DNA of 64,000 bases from Actinomycetales bacterium (GCA_016710385.1 JADJVX010000018.1:682001-746000); one strand, 5' to 3'; positions 25,142 to 34,387 are shown, numbered from the stretch's first letter. Notes: a model not told the origin generated them from the letters alone. Program-made: numbers and translations.

Positions 25142-27400
25142 CTAGCCGCGCTCCAGATAGGCCGCCTGGTCGGCATCCACCCGCAGGCGCACTCGGGCTG
25201 CGAGGTCGGCATGCTCGGGAGAGGTGAGTTCGGGGTCGCCTTCCAAGATGCCACTGGCGTCCTGGCGCGCCTGGAGGATGAGGTCCTCGTCATGCCGGTA
25301 GCCCAGCCGCAGGTGCCGGATCGAGCTGCCCCGACCACTCTGGCGCGCCCCGAGGACGTCGCCCTCGCGGCGCAATTGCACGTCGCGGCGGGCCAACTCG
25401 AAGCCATCACCGGTGGAGGCCACGGCCTCCAGTCGGGCTCTGGAGTGCGGGTTCTCGGCGTTGGTGAGCAGCAGGCAGAGCCCCTTGGCGGTGCCGCGTC
25501 CCACGCGTCCGCGCAGCTGGTGCAACTGCGAGATGCCGAACCGATCGGCGTCAAGCACCACCATCGTCGACGCATTGGGCACGTCGACCCCGACCTCGAT
25601 GACCGTCGTGGCGACCAGCAGGTCGAGGCGGCCGGCCGTGAAATCGCGCATCACCTGGTCCTTCGCGTCAGGCTCAAGGCGGCCGTGCAGGATTCCGATC
25701 CGAACCCCAGCCAGCGCCGGGTCGGCCCGCAATGCTTCGGCAACGGCATACACCTGAGCGGACTCGCGGACTACACCCTCCTCCTCGGCGCGCTCCTCCC
25801 CCTCGGCATGGTCCTCGACATCCCCCCATGCGAGGTCCTCGTCGGTGCTGTCCTTCGTGAGCGCGGTGCCGTCGGCGGGCTCGCCGATCGTGGGGCAGAC
25901 GACGTAGACCTGATGCCCGCGCGCGACCTCCTCGGCGACCCGACTCCAGGTGCGCGCCACCCAGGTGGGCTTCGCGGCATCGACGACGTGCGTGTCGATG
26001 GGTGAGCGACCGATCGGCAGCTCCGCCAAGGTGACCGTCTCCATGTCGCCGAACACCGTCATCGCCACCGTGCGCGGGATGGGCGTGGCAGTCATCACCA
26101 GGACGTGCGGCGGGGTGCGGCCCTTCTCGCGCAGCGCATCGCGCTGCTCCACTCCGAAGCGGTGTTGTTCGTCGACGACGACCAGTGCCAGGTCGGCGAA
26201 CGTCACGTGCTTCTGGATGAGGGCGTGAGTGCCGATGACGATGCCCGCCGCCCCGGACTCGACGTCCTGCAGGGCCCGCCGACGCGCCCCCGCGGATTGG
26301 CTCCCGGTGAGCAGGGCGACGGTGGTGCCGATGTCGCTCCCCCCGAGCATCCCGCCGGCCGCGAGTTCGCCGAGAAGGGCGTGGATCGAGCGAAGGTGTT
26401 GTGCTGCGAGGACCTCGGTCGGAGCCAACAGGGCCGCCTGGCCTCCGGCGTCGATGACAGCGAGCATGGCGCGCAGGGCCACGACGGTCTTCCCCGAGCC
26501 CACTTCACCCTGCAGCAGCCGGTGCATCGGCCGATCTCGGGCCAGGTCGCCCGCGAGGATCTCGCCCACCTCGCGCTGACCCGCGGTGAGTTCGAAGGGC
26601 AGGCGTGCGTCGAAAGCCGCGAGCAACCCACCGATGCGCGGCAGCCGGGGTGTGGATGGGACCGCTGCGGCAGCCCGCCGACGCTGCCCGAGGACGACCT
26701 GCAAGACGAGGGCCTCGTCGTAGCGCAGCCGCCGCATAGCCGCCGCAAGGTCTGCGTCGATCGGAGGGTTGTGCAGGGTCCGGAAGGCGTCGGCCCGGGT
26801 CGGCAGGCCGCGGCGCCGGCGCAGGTCCTCCGGCACCGGCTCGTGGACCCGGTCGACCAGTCCGAGTGCGGTCTCCATGGCGGTACGGACGGCCAGCGAC
26901 CCGACCTTGCCCGTGGTCGAGTAGACCGGCACGAGGTGGGTCGAGAGGTATGCCGTGGCCTCCTGCACTTGGTCGGCACCGATGAGTTGGTATTCCGGGT
27001 GAGCCAGTTGAAGCCGAGTGCCATAGCGGGTGACCGTGCCGGTGAAGACGCCCATGACGCCTGGCAGCAGGCGGGCCTTGTGCGGGTGCGGCTTGAAGAA
27101 GGTGAGATCGAGGGTGCTGCGCCCATCGCCGATCACGACGGTGAGCAGCTGGCCGCGGCGGCGCGTCATCGGCCGGGTCGACGCCGACTGCACCCGCGCC
27201 ACGATCGTCGTCTCCTCCCCCTCGACAACGTCGGCGAGGTCGGTGGGTTCGTATGGCTTGAGATAGCGCCGGGGCAGGAACTCGAACAGGTCGGCGACGG
27301 TGCGGATGCCCTTGTTCTTCTCCAGGGGCTCGCCGAACCGCTTGCCGAAGACCCGGGTGACGAGGGTGTCCTCAGTGAAATGTGAGAGCGTCGCCGTCAC
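25142..27400 (-). CDS. recG: ATP-dependent DNA helicase RecG
   Basis: 752 aa from GTG 27400, with GGAG about six bases upstream; the open frame continues to 27532 inside the DAK2 gene and is not used. An N-terminal wedge/OB region (residues 1-200) is followed by the SF2 helicase: Walker A GEVGSGKTVV, DEQH box VVVDEQHRFG, motif III TATPIPRT, and motif VI QLRGRVGRG. A loop of acidic residues (about 530-570, between motifs IV and V) is longer than usual. RecG remodels stalled forks and branched DNA. Four bases separate it from the DAK2 gene. Confidence 0.96.
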   Translation of the reverse strand: MTATLSHFTEDTLVTRVFGKRFGEPLEKNKGIRTVADLFEFLPRRYLKPYEPTDLADVVEGEETTIVARVQSASTRPMTRRRGQLLTVVIGDGRSTLDLTFFKPHPHKARLLPGVMGVFTGTVTRYGTRLQLAHPEYQLIGADQVQEATAYLSTHLVPVYSTTGKVGSLAVRTAMETALGLVDRVHEPVPEDLRRRRGLPTRADAFRTLHNPPIDADLAAAMRRLRYDEALVLQVVLGQRRRAAAAVPSTPRLPRIGGLLAAFDARLPFELTAGQREVGEILAGDLARDRPMHRLLQGEVGSGKTVVALRAMLAVIDAGGQAALLAPTEVLAAQHLRSIHALLGELAAGGMLGGSDIGTTVALLTGSQSAGARRRALQDVESGAAGIVIGTHALIQKHVTFADLALVVVDEQHRFGVEQRDALREKGRTPPHVLVMTATPIPRTVAMTVFGDMETVTLAELPIGRSPIDTHVVDAAKPTWVARTWSRVAEEVARGHQVYVVCPTIGEPADGTALTKDSTDEDLAWGDVEDHAEGEERAEEEGVVRESAQVYAVAEALRADPALAGVRIGILHGRLEPDAKDQVMRDFTAGRLDLLVATTVIEVGVDVPNASTMVVLDADRFGISQLHQLRGRVGRGTAKGLCLLLTNAENPHSRARLEAVASTGDGFELARRDVQLRREGDVLGARQSGRGSSIRHLRLGYRHDEDLILQARQDASGILEGDPELTSPEHADLAARVRLRVDADQAAYLERG

Positions 27401-27401
27401 G

Positions 27402-29135
27402 TCACTCCACGCCGACGAGCAAGGGGTAGAGCGGTTGCCCTCCCTCGATGACCGACACTTCGAGGTGGGGATGCCGGGCGCGGGCCACCTCGGCGACGTG
27501 GCCGGCGAGGTCGTCGGGGGCGTCCGACCCACTGACCAGGGTGAGCAGTTCCCCGCCGTCAGCCAGCAGGGCGAGGGCCACCTCGGCGGCCACAGCGGGC
27601 AGGCCGTGACCGATCACCGCGATCGCGCCCTCGATGAACCCGAGCACGTCACCGGGACGGCATACGCCCACGGGCGTGTCGGCCTCCTTGGAGGCGACGG
27701 ACACCGCCCCGTGCCGGGTCGCCGCGACGGCGGCCGTCATCGCCGACCTCGTGTTCGCCACGTCCTCGGCCGGGTCGAGGACCGCGAGCGCCGCTATCCC
27801 GTGCACAGCGGTCGTGCTGTCGATGACCGTGGCCGCGATGCCCGACTCGGCCGCGACTGCGGCAGCGGTCGCAGCCGCCAGCCTGGTGTCTCCGTCGTTG
27901 GGCAGGACGATCACGGTGCGCGCGCCCGTAGCCCGGATGGCGTCGAGGATCCGTCCGGCAGACGCCCGATCACCCGGGCCGCTGGTGAGCACCTGAGCCC
28001 CCGCCGCACGGAAGACCTCGGCCAGCCCGGGCCCGGGGGCGCAGGCGACGACGGCCGGGGCGTCGGGGTCGCTGGGGTGCTGACCTGCGTGGGCGATCTG
28101 GTCGCCGAAGTGGGTGACGGAGATGCGATGGGGACGCCCGGCCTCGACCCCGGCTTCGATGGCGGCCCCTGGGTCATCGACATGGACGTGGACGTTCCAC
28201 GTGTCCTCGCCGCCCACGACGAGCAGGGAATCTCCCATACCGGCCAGGCGCTGGCGCAGCACCGCGACCCGCTCGGAATCGGTATCGGAGAGCAAATACA
28301 TGACCTCGTATGCCGGTCCGGCCGGCTCGTGGTGGTCCTCCCCCTCCGATCCGGTGACGGGCGCACGGGTGGGCCGTTCGGTCGCGGAGCTCGGATGGCC
28401 CTCGTGAAACGCCTCGACCCGGGTCCATCCTGCCCGCCGGTGGAATGGATCGGACTCGGCCTCGCCGTCTTCCCCGCTCACCACTCGATGCAGGGCCTCG
28501 AGCAGCAGCACATAGCCGGCCCCGCCAGCGTCGACCACGCCGGCCCGGGCGAGGACCGGGAGCTGGTCTGGCGTGGCGGCCAACGCCTCGCGCGCGGCGT
28601 CGACAGCGGCGCGCACGACCGACCCGAGCGTCGCGCCCACGCCGCCCGCGGCCGCCTTGGCGGCCAGGGCGGTGGCGCGCGAGACGCTGAGGATCGTGCC
28701 CATTCGAGGATCTGTCACGGCCTTCCACGCGTGCTCGTCGGCCCGATGCAACGCGTCGGCGAGTCCGGCCGCATCGAGGGTCCCCGATCCGCTGACGTGG
28801 ACGTGCTCGGCCATCCCGCGGAAGAGCTGGCTGAGAATGACCCCGGAATTGCCGCGGGCCGTAAGCAACATGGCGCGGGAGGTCTCCCGACACATCGCCG
28901 CGAGGTCGGCCAGGCCACCGAACCCCAGTCCGGCCAGCGCCGACCGGGTGGCGTCGAGTGCCGCGTCGAGGGTGAGGTAAAGGTTGGTGCCGGTGTCGCC
29001 GTCCGGCACCGGGAAGACGTTGAGCGCGTCGATCTCGGCCCGAGCGCTGGCGAACGAGGACCGGGCTAGGGCTGCCCAGCGCAGGAAGGCGCCGGCATCC
29101 AGGACGGCGAGGGGCACGCGGGGCGCTGGTTGCAC
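27402..29135 (-). CDS. DAK2-domain protein (fatty-acid kinase A-like)
   Basis: 577 aa from GTG 29135, preceded by AGGAGG seven bases upstream. DAK2 domain at about 35-220: NVFPVPDGDTGTNLYLTLDAAL (the DGDTG Mg-ATP loop), then ARGNSGVILSQLFRGMAEH. The C-terminal part resembles the FakA/YloV middle and C-terminal domains. FakA phosphorylates fatty acids presented by DegV-like FakB proteins; whether this homologue does so is inference. A GTATGCCGT word lies exactly between the ribosome-binding site and the start codon. The gene is directly upstream of recG, as in many Gram-positive bacteria. Confidence 0.85.
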   Translation of the reverse strand: MQPAPRVPLAVLDAGAFLRWAALARSSFASARAEIDALNVFPVPDGDTGTNLYLTLDAALDATRSALAGLGFGGLADLAAMCRETSRAMLLTARGNSGVILSQLFRGMAEHVHVSGSGTLDAAGLADALHRADEHAWKAVTDPRMGTILSVSRATALAAKAAAGGVGATLGSVVRAAVDAAREALAATPDQLPVLARAGVVDAGGAGYVLLLEALHRVVSGEDGEAESDPFHRRAGWTRVEAFHEGHPSSATERPTRAPVTGSEGEDHHEPAGPAYEVMYLLSDTDSERVAVLRQRLAGMGDSLLVVGGEDTWNVHVHVDDPGAAIEAGVEAGRPHRISVTHFGDQIAHAGQHPSDPDAPAVVACAPGPGLAEVFRAAGAQVLTSGPGDRASAGRILDAIRATGARTVIVLPNDGDTRLAAATAAAVAAESGIAATVIDSTTAVHGIAALAVLDPAEDVANTRSAMTAAVAATRHGAVSVASKEADTPVGVCRPGDVLGFIEGAIAVIGHGLPAVAAEVALALLADGGELLTLVSGSDAPDDLAGHVAEVARARHPHLEVSVIEGGQPLYPLLVGVE

Positions 29136-29272
29136 GGCATACCTCCTGCGGGGAACGAGACCAACGAACTCGGCGCGCCACGTCGAGTAGCGCATCCGGC
29201 GCCGCGCGGGGCATGACGCAGGCTTCAGCGTAGTCAGCGGCACCGTCACCGCAGGGTCCTGCACCTCGCGTT

Positions 29273-29302
29273 TTGGACCGTGCCCCGGGGCTCGGCTATT
29301 CT
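29273..29302 (+). promoter_or_regulatory. Likely promoter of rpmB
   Basis: TTGGAC (29273-29278) and TATTCT (29297-29302) are separated by 18 bases, 128 bases before the rpmB start. They fit the housekeeping sigma consensus well for a high-GC genome. Confidence 0.6.
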
Positions 29303-29429
29303 GTACCGGTTGCCTGCTCACGTGGGCGGCGTCGGCCTCAGTCCGGGGCCCCCGCCCTTGCTGAGACGAGCACCCCGAACCAACCGCCGGCTCCGTCGGC
29401 GCCCATTCCGAACGTGTAGGAGATCACCC

Positions 29430-29618
29430 GTGGCTGCCACCTGCGATGTCTGCGGCAAGGGACCGGGCTTCGGTCACAACATCTCGCACTCGCACCGTCG
29501 CACCAAGCGCCGCTGGAACCCCAACATCCAGCGCGTCAAGGCGATCATCAACGGTGTGACCCCCAAGCGGGTCAACGTGTGCACCTCGTGCCTCAAGGCC
29601 GGCAAGGTCGCTCGCTGA
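29430..29618 (+). CDS. rpmB: 50S ribosomal protein L28
   Basis: 62 aa from GTG 29430 with TAGGAG upstream. Sequence VAATCDVCGKGPGFGHNISHSHR is the L28 signature. The CxxC pairs CDVC and CTSC make this the zinc-binding (C+) paralogue. It is divergent from the DAK2-recG unit, with its own promoter and a strong terminator directly downstream. Confidence 0.97.
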   Translation: MAATCDVCGKGPGFGHNISHSHRRTKRRWNPNIQRVKAIINGVTPKRVNVCTSCLKAGKVAR

Positions 29619-29651
29619 CTGTCGCCGACGCCAGGCGCCAGACATGGCGCC

Positions 29652-29695
29652 ACCGAGAAGGGCCGGAATCCGATGGGATTCCGGCCCTTCTCGGT
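29652..29695. terminator. Strong hairpin terminator after rpmB
   Basis: Perfect 19-bp stem (29652-29670 with 29677-29695) and a 6-base loop, between the convergent genes rpmB and the nitronate monooxygenase gene. An 8-base tandem repeat follows at once. Confidence 0.88.
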
Positions 29696-29726
29696 GCTTG
29701 GGTGCTTGGGTGCCTGGGTGCTTGGG
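29693..29726. repeat. 8-base tandem repeat GGTGCTTG x4
   Basis: Four consecutive copies of GGTGCTTG, the third reading GGTGCCTG, followed by a partial GGTGC. It lies in the gap between the terminator and the stop of the next gene, so length variation would not affect a protein. Confidence 0.7.
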
Positions 29727-29737
29727 TGCAGCCTGCC

Positions 29738-31237
29738 TCAGGCAACGCCGGTGAGCAGGTAACGCACGGCGTCCGTCGCCGTATAGGTGCGGTCCGTCCC
29801 ACTCTCGGTGAGGGCGACGACCCCGCGCAGGTCGGTGCCCGAGGTGACCAGCGCCGGCTCGACGACGCCGCCAGAGCGCACCTGCCCCAGTCCCGCGCTC
29901 GCCAGCAGCGCGTTGCACAGGCACGCCCGGCCCCCACGGTTGATCTCACGACCCCCCTTGCGCAGGTAGGCCGCCGCCGGTTCGGCCGGGCAGCGGAAGT
30001 CCACCTCGCCCTTCGGGGACAGGTATGCCGTGCGTAGCACCCCGAGGTCGCACACAGAGGTGCGGGCGCTGGAGACCGAAGGGTCGGACAGGGTGCCGGG
30101 GATCTGGGCCACCCGGAAGGGGAAGCCTGTGGGCGAGGCGCGCCAGTCCGAGCGCACCACGAGATCACCTGTGCCGGCAAGGGCGCGCACCTGGGCCTTG
30201 AGGTCGGGGGTAAAGCCCGACTCCTCGCAGAAAGCGAAGATGGTGCCGACCTGCACACCGGTCGCACCCATCGCCATTGCTGCGCGCAACCCCTCGTGGG
30301 TGCCGTAACCTCCGGCGAGCCAGACCGGCAAACCCAGCGCGAGGATCTCCGGCAGGTCGACCTCGTCGCGCTCGTCATAGATCGGCTGGCCGTGCTCGTC
30401 CTCGCGGTGCGGTCCGCGCGGCGGAGCGTTGTGACCCCCCGCGACCTCCCCTTCGACGACGAACCCGTCCGGGCGGGTAGCCGGGTCCTGGGCCAACCCT
30501 CGGGCGAGGTCGGTAGAGGCCACGACCGCGAGCACCTGCGGACGGGCACACTGGCCAGTCATCTGCGGCAGAACTGCCTTGGGAGAGAACGGCATACGGC
30601 CGAATCCGTCGCTCGAACGGGCTCCCATGACCCGGACGTCGAGGGTGACGTCCTCGTGTCGTGCCAGTCCGGTCACCAGCGCCGGGATCTCGCCCGGGTT
30701 GCCCGCCCCGACGAGCACCGCCTCGACCCCGGCGAGCATCGCTCCGTAAACCGTTGCGGGCAAGGGGAGTTCGATCTTGCGCAGGACATTGAGGCCGATC
30801 GCTCCGGAGTGGCCCTCCTTGGCCAGCCACACCTCACAGAAGGCCGCAGCGACCGTGAGCTCCACGAGACGGGTGGCCGAGGCGAGGGTATGCCGTGGCA
30901 CCGGACGGTACTTCTGACCGGCCGCGCGGCCACCGGCGATGAAGTAGGCCTCGAGGATCCAGGCGGCGATGCGGGGGTCGGGGAACGCGGCCAGGGCCCG
31001 ACGCATGTCCCCGCCGGGGTCGCCGTCCTGCAGTCGCCGGGCCAGGACGACATCGATCGCGGTGCCCGACACCACTCCGAGCTGGCCGGCACGGGACACC
31101 GCGCGGGCCAGACGCCAGCCGGAGACACCAACCCCCATCCCGCCCTGGATGATCCTCGGACGGAGCGGGGCCGGTCGGGGGTGCGCGGCGGTCCGCGGAA
31201 TGGACACGTCTGCGGGCAGCACGGATCGAGCGCTCAT
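29738..31237 (-). CDS. Nitronate monooxygenase / NPD-family flavoprotein
   Basis: 499 aa. The N-terminal TIM barrel has RIIQGGMGVGVSGWRLARAVSRAGQLGVVSGT, typical of FMN-dependent 2-nitropropane dioxygenase and FabK-like enzymes, and the FMN-phosphate region near VWLAGGYGTHEGLRAAMAMGATGVQVGTIFA. After about residue 370 there is an added domain with several Cys (CDLG, FRCP, CLCNALL) that could bind iron or zinc; this is found in a long-chain subset of the family. Substrate unknown. Two palindromic sites lie upstream. Confidence 0.8.
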   Translation of the reverse strand: MSARSVLPADVSIPRTAAHPRPAPLRPRIIQGGMGVGVSGWRLARAVSRAGQLGVVSGTAIDVVLARRLQDGDPGGDMRRALAAFPDPRIAAWILEAYFIAGGRAAGQKYRPVPRHTLASATRLVELTVAAAFCEVWLAKEGHSGAIGLNVLRKIELPLPATVYGAMLAGVEAVLVGAGNPGEIPALVTGLARHEDVTLDVRVMGARSSDGFGRMPFSPKAVLPQMTGQCARPQVLAVVASTDLARGLAQDPATRPDGFVVEGEVAGGHNAPPRGPHREDEHGQPIYDERDEVDLPEILALGLPVWLAGGYGTHEGLRAAMAMGATGVQVGTIFAFCEESGFTPDLKAQVRALAGTGDLVVRSDWRASPTGFPFRVAQIPGTLSDPSVSSARTSVCDLGVLRTAYLSPKGEVDFRCPAEPAAAYLRKGGREINRGGRACLCNALLASAGLGQVRSGGVVEPALVTSGTDLRGVVALTESGTDRTYTATDAVRYLLTGVA

Positions 31238-31286
31238 GGCGCGGCTCTTTCGACGATGGGGGGGAGCAGCTAGGCCAAACGTGAAG

Positions 31287-31315
31287 TTACGCTTGCGTAG
31301 GTTACGTTACCGTAA
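31287..31315. promoter_or_regulatory. Tandem palindromes TTACGnnnnCGTAA, candidate TetR-type operator
   Basis: TTACG-CTTG-CGTAG (31287-31300) and TTACG-TTAC-CGTAA (31302-31315) lie side by side, 15 bp apart, 50-78 bases before the nitronate monooxygenase start. The second is a perfect inverted repeat and the first has one mismatch. The region is AT-rich for this genome. No regulator gene is adjacent. Confidence 0.5.
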
Positions 31316-31322
31316 GTTGCCG

Positions 31323-32363
31323 CTAACCGCGAGCGCCACGCCCGAAGTGATCCCAACCGAGCACCGGCGTCGGCTCGCCATCGAGCGTGAGCCCTTCGCC
31401 ACGGCATACCCTGCCGACGACCCGCCAGCCCGGCGGAGGGGCAGCCGGGAAGGTGGCGAGCAGCGAGTGCTCCTCCCCGCCCCCGAGGACGCACTCCCAG
31501 GCGTCTGCCGGCCCGACGAACGGCACCAGGGCCGCCACGTCCGCAGCGAGCGCCTGGACGGATAGATCCAGGCGCACCCGACTGGCGCGAGCCACCCGCA
31601 AACCGTCGCGGATCAACCCGTCGGACAGGTCGAGCATGGCCGTGGCACCCGCGCGGGCCGCTTCGGGGCCGGCGTGCAAGGGTGGCTCCGGACGGCGGTG
31701 AGCAGTCACCAGGTCGGGCGCCGCGTGGCCCCGACCTGCGCCAAGCAGCTGCAAGCCGGCAGCAGAGCGACCCAACGACCCACACACTGCGAGGCGGTCG
31801 CCGATCCGAGCGCCACTGCGCAACACGGGGCCTGCGGGGTCGACCTCACCTAACGCCGTGATGGACACGACCACCGTGCCGGCCGGCGCCGAGGACAGGT
31901 CGCCGCCGATCACGGGGACCTCCGCCCGGCTGGCAGCCTGCGCAACGCCCTCAGCGAACCCCTCCACCCAGCCCAGCCTGGTCGCCGGCTCGGCCACGAG
32001 GGTGACGACGATTCCGGTCGGGACCGCCCCCATCGCGGCGACATCGGCGAGATTCTGCGCGACGAGCTTGGCCCCGACGTCTTGGGCGGAGGACCAATCG
32101 TCGCGCCAATCCCGCCCCCGGACCATGGTGTCGGTGGTCACGACCGTGCGCCCGCCGGTGCGTAGGACCGCTGCGTCGTCACCCGGTCCCACAAGGACAT
32201 CCGGTCCCCCGCCGCGCATGAGCGGGAGGATCCGCGCGAGCACCGCCTCCTCGTCGACCTCGTCGAGCCTAGGCCCCGGGTCGCGGTCCACCCCCGGATC
32301 GCAAGACGCTCCCGACCCGCAGCCGGAGGCTCCCGACCCTGAGACAGGTTCTGCTGCGGTCAC
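31323..32363 (-). CDS. thiL: Thiamine-monophosphate kinase
   Basis: 346 aa from GTG 32363, preceded by GAGG; the open frame extends to 32510 but lacks a better start. Motifs: DVLVGPGDDAAVL, TTDTMVRGRDWRDDW (ThiL motif with Asp ligands), AMGAVPTGIVVTL and LDLSDGLIRDGLRVA. It phosphorylates thiamine monophosphate to thiamine diphosphate using ATP. A Ser/Gly/Asp-rich stretch of about 25 residues precedes the kinase core. It is divergent from the Lrp-like gene. Confidence 0.92.
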   Translation of the reverse strand: MTAAEPVSGSGASGCGSGASCDPGVDRDPGPRLDEVDEEAVLARILPLMRGGGPDVLVGPGDDAAVLRTGGRTVVTTDTMVRGRDWRDDWSSAQDVGAKLVAQNLADVAAMGAVPTGIVVTLVAEPATRLGWVEGFAEGVAQAASRAEVPVIGGDLSSAPAGTVVVSITALGEVDPAGPVLRSGARIGDRLAVCGSLGRSAAGLQLLGAGRGHAAPDLVTAHRRPEPPLHAGPEAARAGATAMLDLSDGLIRDGLRVARASRVRLDLSVQALAADVAALVPFVGPADAWECVLGGGEEHSLLATFPAAPPPGWRVVGRVCRGEGLTLDGEPTPVLGWDHFGRGARG

Positions 32364-32497
32364 GGGCACCTCGCGGTCGGCTGGGACGAATGGGTCACCG
32401 GCACGGTAGCGTCTCCCGTAGACGGGTCGACACACGTCCGATCCGGAGGTCGGGGCCGATGGCTCCGCGCCCACCCGTCCATAAGCGAAGGAGTCCC

Positions 32498-32731
32498 GTG
32501 GTCCAGGCATTCATCCTGATTCAGACCGAAGTCGGCAAGGCCGCGACCGTGGCCGAGGCGATCCGCACCGTCGCCGGAGTCACGTCCGCCGAGGACGTCA
32601 CCGGCCCATACGACGTCATCGCCCGAGTCGAGGCCCCAAGTGTCGACGAGTTGGGCAAGCTCGTCATCGCCCGCATCCAGGACGTCCAGGGCATCACCCG
32701 CACCTTGACGTGCACCGTCGTCCACGTCTGA
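32498..32731 (+). CDS. Stand-alone Lrp/AsnC effector-binding (RAM) domain protein
   Basis: 77 aa from GTG 32498 with GAAGGAG upstream. The whole protein is one RAM domain: VQAFILIQTEVGKAATVAEAIRTVAGVTSAEDVTGPYDVIARVEA. There is no helix-turn-helix. Such small proteins can bind amino acids and may modulate a full-length Lrp regulator. The end of the gene overlaps the start of the DUF3515 gene by 22 bases. Confidence 0.88.
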   Translation: MVQAFILIQTEVGKAATVAEAIRTVAGVTSAEDVTGPYDVIARVEAPSVDELGKLVIARIQDVQGITRTLTCTVVHV

Positions 32732-33249
32732 CCGGGGCGTCCACCACCCCCGCGAGACACGCTGCGACCGCGTGGGCCGAGCCGGCCGCGCGGTCGCGGC
32801 GCGTCCGGGCTGCCGCCTTCGGCGCGGCGCTCGGGTATGCCGTGTCGCTCGCCTCCTGCTCCACCCCGGCCGTCTCGGTCACCCTGCCCGATCGCGCGGG
32901 CGACTCGGCCTGTGCTGCCCTGGCCGAGCATTGGCCAGCAGATATCTCCGGGATGGCCGCGCGACAGGTGTCCGTGACCTCGCCTGCCGCGCGCGCGTGG
33001 GGAGATCCGGCGATCGTCGCAATCTGCGGCTATCCCCCGCCCGGCCCGAGCACAGCAGAGTGCGTGTCGGTCGACGGGGTGGACTGGGTCATCCAGCGCC
33101 GAAGTGACGGCGTCCAGTTCACGACCTACGGACGCAGTCCGGCGATGGACGTGCTCATCCCGTCCCGCTACGCCCCCGAGCCGCTACTGCTGCCGGCATT
33201 CGGGCCGGCCGCTCGGGCGCTGCCGGAGACCGGCCGCCACTGCAGTTAA
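32710..33249 (+). CDS. DUF3515 family putative lipoprotein
   Basis: 179 aa from GTG 32710, the only credible start in frame. After a basic stretch of about 35 residues there is a hydrophobic segment (AAFGAALGYAVSLASC) ending in a lipobox-like LASC. The mature part has the DUF3515 pattern, with conserved Cys (SACAALAEHWPADISG, ICGYPPPGP, VDGVDWV). It is probably membrane-anchored and external. The function is unknown; its position beside ddl is conserved in actinobacteria and suggests a cell-envelope role. It ends four bases from the convergent ddl. Confidence 0.78.
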   Translation: MHRRPRLTGASTTPARHAATAWAEPAARSRRVRAAAFGAALGYAVSLASCSTPAVSVTLPDRAGDSACAALAEHWPADISGMAARQVSVTSPAARAWGDPAIVAICGYPPPGPSTAECVSVDGVDWVIQRRSDGVQFTTYGRSPAMDVLIPSRYAPEPLLLPAFGPAARALPETGRHCS

Positions 33250-33253
33250 ATCC

Positions 33254-34387
33254 TCAGCGCAGGCCGGTGCGTCGGTCTTGCGCCAACCAGATGAGCTCCG
33301 CCACGAGGTCGTGATAGGGCATCCCGGTCTCGGCCCACATCCGCGGATACATCGAGTGCGGCGTGAAGCCTGGCATGGTGTTGATCTCGTTGATGAGCAC
33401 GCGCCCGTCGTCGGTGTAGAAGCAGTCCACTCGCGCCAACCCCTCACAGCTCAGCGCTTCGAACGCAGCGGCGGCCAGCCGCCGCACCTCCTCGGCCACC
33501 TCGGCGGGCACGTCGGCGGGACACACCAAACGCACGTCGTTCTCGTCGAGGTATTTGGCCTCGAAGTCATAGAACTCGTGACCCTGCACCACCGCGATCT
33601 CGCCGACCTCAGAGGTGCGCGGCGCATCGGTGCCCCGCCCCTCGAGCACCGCGCACTCGATCTCGCGGCCGAAGATCGCGGCCTCGATGATCACCTTTGG
33701 GTCGTGCTCGCGCGCCGTTTCGATGGCCCCCTGCAGATCGGCGGGGTGGTTGACCCGAGTGATCCCCATGCTCGAACCGGCTCGGGCCGGCTTGACGAAG
33801 ACGGGGAAACCCAGGGCGTGGGCTGCCGCCATCGCCGATGCGGGGTCGGCGCGCCAGGCGCGGTCGGTGACGACGGCATACGGGCCGATGGGCAGCCCAT
33901 GCCCGGCGAAGATGACCTTCATGTAGTGCTTGTCCATGCCCGCTGCGGACGCGAGCACCCCCGACCCGACATATCGGACATCGGACAGGTCGAGCATGCC
34001 CTGGACGGTGCCGTCCTCGCCCCACGGGCCGTGCAAGACCGGGAAGACGACGTCGACCTCGCCGAGCTCGCGCACCACGTCGGCCTGGTCAAGAGCCCGC
34101 AGCCGACGGTCAGTTGTGGCCAGCGGCGCAAGGATGGCCTCGCCCGACCCGTCGACCTCCGGCAAGTGTCCTCGCCGCAGCTCCAGGGCCTGCGGGTCGT
34201 CAGGCACGAGCACCCACCGGCCATCGCGGGCGATGCCGATGGGCACGACATCGAATACCTCGCGGTCGATCGCCCGCAGGACACTCGCGGCACTCGAACA
34301 CGACACGGCGTGCTCGGAGGACCGACCTCCGAAAAGGACCGCGATGCGGGGCTTGCGCGGGTGCTCGGCGCGGGGTTCGGTGCTCAT
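33254..34387 (-). CDS. ddl: D-alanine--D-alanine ligase
   Basis: 377 aa from ATG 34387; a longer open frame to 34594 overlaps the divergent gene and is not used. ATP-grasp signatures: RIAVLFGGRSSEHAVSCSSA at the start, HGPWGEDGTVQGMLD near 100, PVFVKPARAGSSMGI near 180, and RVDCFYTDDGRVLINEINTMPGFT near 325. It makes the D-Ala-D-Ala dipeptide for peptidoglycan. Confidence 0.96.
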   Translation of the reverse strand: MSTEPRAEHPRKPRIAVLFGGRSSEHAVSCSSAASVLRAIDREVFDVVPIGIARDGRWVLVPDDPQALELRRGHLPEVDGSGEAILAPLATTDRRLRALDQADVVRELGEVDVVFPVLHGPWGEDGTVQGMLDLSDVRYVGSGVLASAAGMDKHYMKVIFAGHGLPIGPYAVVTDRAWRADPASAMAAAHALGFPVFVKPARAGSSMGITRVNHPADLQGAIETAREHDPKVIIEAAIFGREIECAVLEGRGTDAPRTSEVGEIAVVQGHEFYDFEAKYLDENDVRLVCPADVPAEVAEEVRRLAAAAFEALSCEGLARVDCFYTDDGRVLINEINTMPGFTPHSMYPRMWAETGMPYHDLVAELIWLAQDRRTGLR

